Shown here: in pieces, positions 13,772 to 14,095 of the stretch | Position numbering within the stretch: position 1 is the first letter of the stretch | Layout: each line of letters begins with the position of its first letter | Assembly: GCA_025350175.1 (NCBI GenBank) | Contig: JANXYF010000042.1 | Location: 1-14,095, forward strand | Length of the DNA: 14,095 bases | Reading direction: 5' to 3' | Source: Nitrosopumilales archaeon | GTDB lineage: Archaea; Thermoproteota; Nitrososphaeria; Nitrososphaerales; Nitrosopumilaceae | Notes under the pieces: model-generated | The model's input: only the letters and a program-made list of their open reading frames with translations | What the model was told of the DNA's origin: nothing | Database searches by the model: none | Translations under genes and position numbers: made by a program

Positions 13772-14095
13772 ATGAAAGCATTAGTGTATGAAGAATATGC
13801 ATCTGATGATAACTATGCAAAGATATTGAAAATTAAAGAGATTCCAGATCCTAAACCAAAATCAAATGAAGTAGTATTCAAAGTTGTAATGACTGGATTA
13901 AATCATGATGACATCTGGGGTATGAGGGGAAAACCAATTCAAATTCCAATGCCACATATTTCAGGAACCGATGCAGCAGGAGAAGTAGTTGCAATAGGTG
14001 ATGATGTTACCACAATAAAAATTGGAGACAGAGTGGTTTCACATGGAAATCTTTCATGTAGAGTTTGTATTGCATGCACAGAGGGTCGTGAATAT
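13772..14095 (+). CDS. Zinc-type medium-chain dehydrogenase/reductase (alcohol dehydrogenase family), 5' part
   Basis: The 108 visible residues form the N-terminal GroES-like catalytic domain of an MDR enzyme. They show an opening strand and loop (MKALVYEEY), the PxPKxNEVVFKVVMTGLNHDDIWGMRG segment, then PHISGTDAAGEVVAIGDDVTTIKIGDRVV with the family's G-D-A-G signature, and SCRVCIACTEGREY, the start of the structural zinc lobe (Cys-x2-Cys-x2-Cys). Asn-His-Asp-Asp near residue 53 replaces the catalytic-zinc Cys seen in classical alcohol dehydrogenases and is closer to quinone-reductase or crotonyl-CoA-reductase-like MDRs, so the substrate is uncertain. The Rossmann NAD(P)-binding half lies beyond the window end. 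The ATG at 13772 begins directly at the conserved first strand. Confidence 0.85.
   Translation, partial: MKALVYEEYASDDNYAKILKIKEIPDPKPKSNEVVFKVVMTGLNHDDIWGMRGKPIQIPMPHISGTDAAGEVVAIGDDVTTIKIGDRVVSHGNLSCRVCIACTEGREY

Noticed and set aside
13575..13775. Plus-strand 66-aa frame before the dehydrogenase
   Set aside because: It overlaps the dehydrogenase start, has promoter-like AT-rich sequence at its end, and lacks protein-like composition.
1..14095. tRNA genes, rRNA, CRISPR arrays, insertion sequences, integrase or att sites
   Set aside because: No cloverleaf, regular spaced repeats, transposase motifs or terminal inverted repeats were recognised on reading either strand.

Overview
The window looks like chromosomal DNA of an ammonia-oxidising-type thaumarchaeon (Nitrososphaerota, Nitrosopumilus/Nitrosarchaeum-like). 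The evidence is a low-GC sequence with many small compact genes, TATA-like boxes about 26-29 nt upstream of start codons with almost no leader, a secreted protein carrying two copies of the thaumarchaeal C-terminal 'WxKxNAKxWSDG' repeat, a PEF-type C-terminal sorting tail, and several membrane or secreted families typical of this group. No rRNA, tRNA, CRISPR array or insertion sequence was recognised. The organism assignment is inference from these features, not from a database match.

Layout. 1-1000: a hypothetical protein, two tiny overlapping ORFs (one acidic/basic and soluble, one single-pass membrane) and a convergent hypothetical gene. 1184-1703: a two-CBS-domain gene broken by frameshifts. 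1734-3669: a large secreted HEXXH protein followed by a small beta-sandwich-like protein. 3740-4830: small minus-strand genes, an intergenic stretch with overlapping hairpins, and a compact IrrE/ImmA-like metallopeptidase. 4906-5828: a two-finger C2H2 protein and a surface protein with a PEF-type tail.

5841-7637 is a decayed block. A HAD phosphatase gene is interrupted by all three kinds of stop codon, a short zinc-ribbon gene follows, and then come the C-terminal halves of a dienelactone hydrolase and a sensor histidine kinase, joined back to back with both 5' halves missing. 7757-8837 holds a probable two-gene operon (hypothetical plus an eight-helix membrane protein). 8890-11625 contains small secreted or anchored proteins, a TPR gene translationally coupled to a roadblock-like gene, a DUF6328-like membrane protein, and a membrane protein whose reading frame meets a stop immediately after a canonical A AAA AAC slippery heptamer, with coding-like sequence continuing in the -1 frame. 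11747-14095 carries a small hypothetical gene, a large GT-C-type membrane glycosyltransferase, and the 5' part of a zinc-type medium-chain dehydrogenase cut by the window end.

The genes do not form one recognisable pathway. Common threads are the cell surface (secreted peptidase, sorted surface protein, anchored Ig-like proteins, glycosyltransferase) and small regulators (zinc fingers, CBS, TPR/roadblock, IrrE-like peptidase). The most interesting signals are the possible programmed -1 frameshift at 11332-11338, the double-truncation junction near 7200-7215, and the concentration of disrupted genes, which is either real decay or partly sequencing error.
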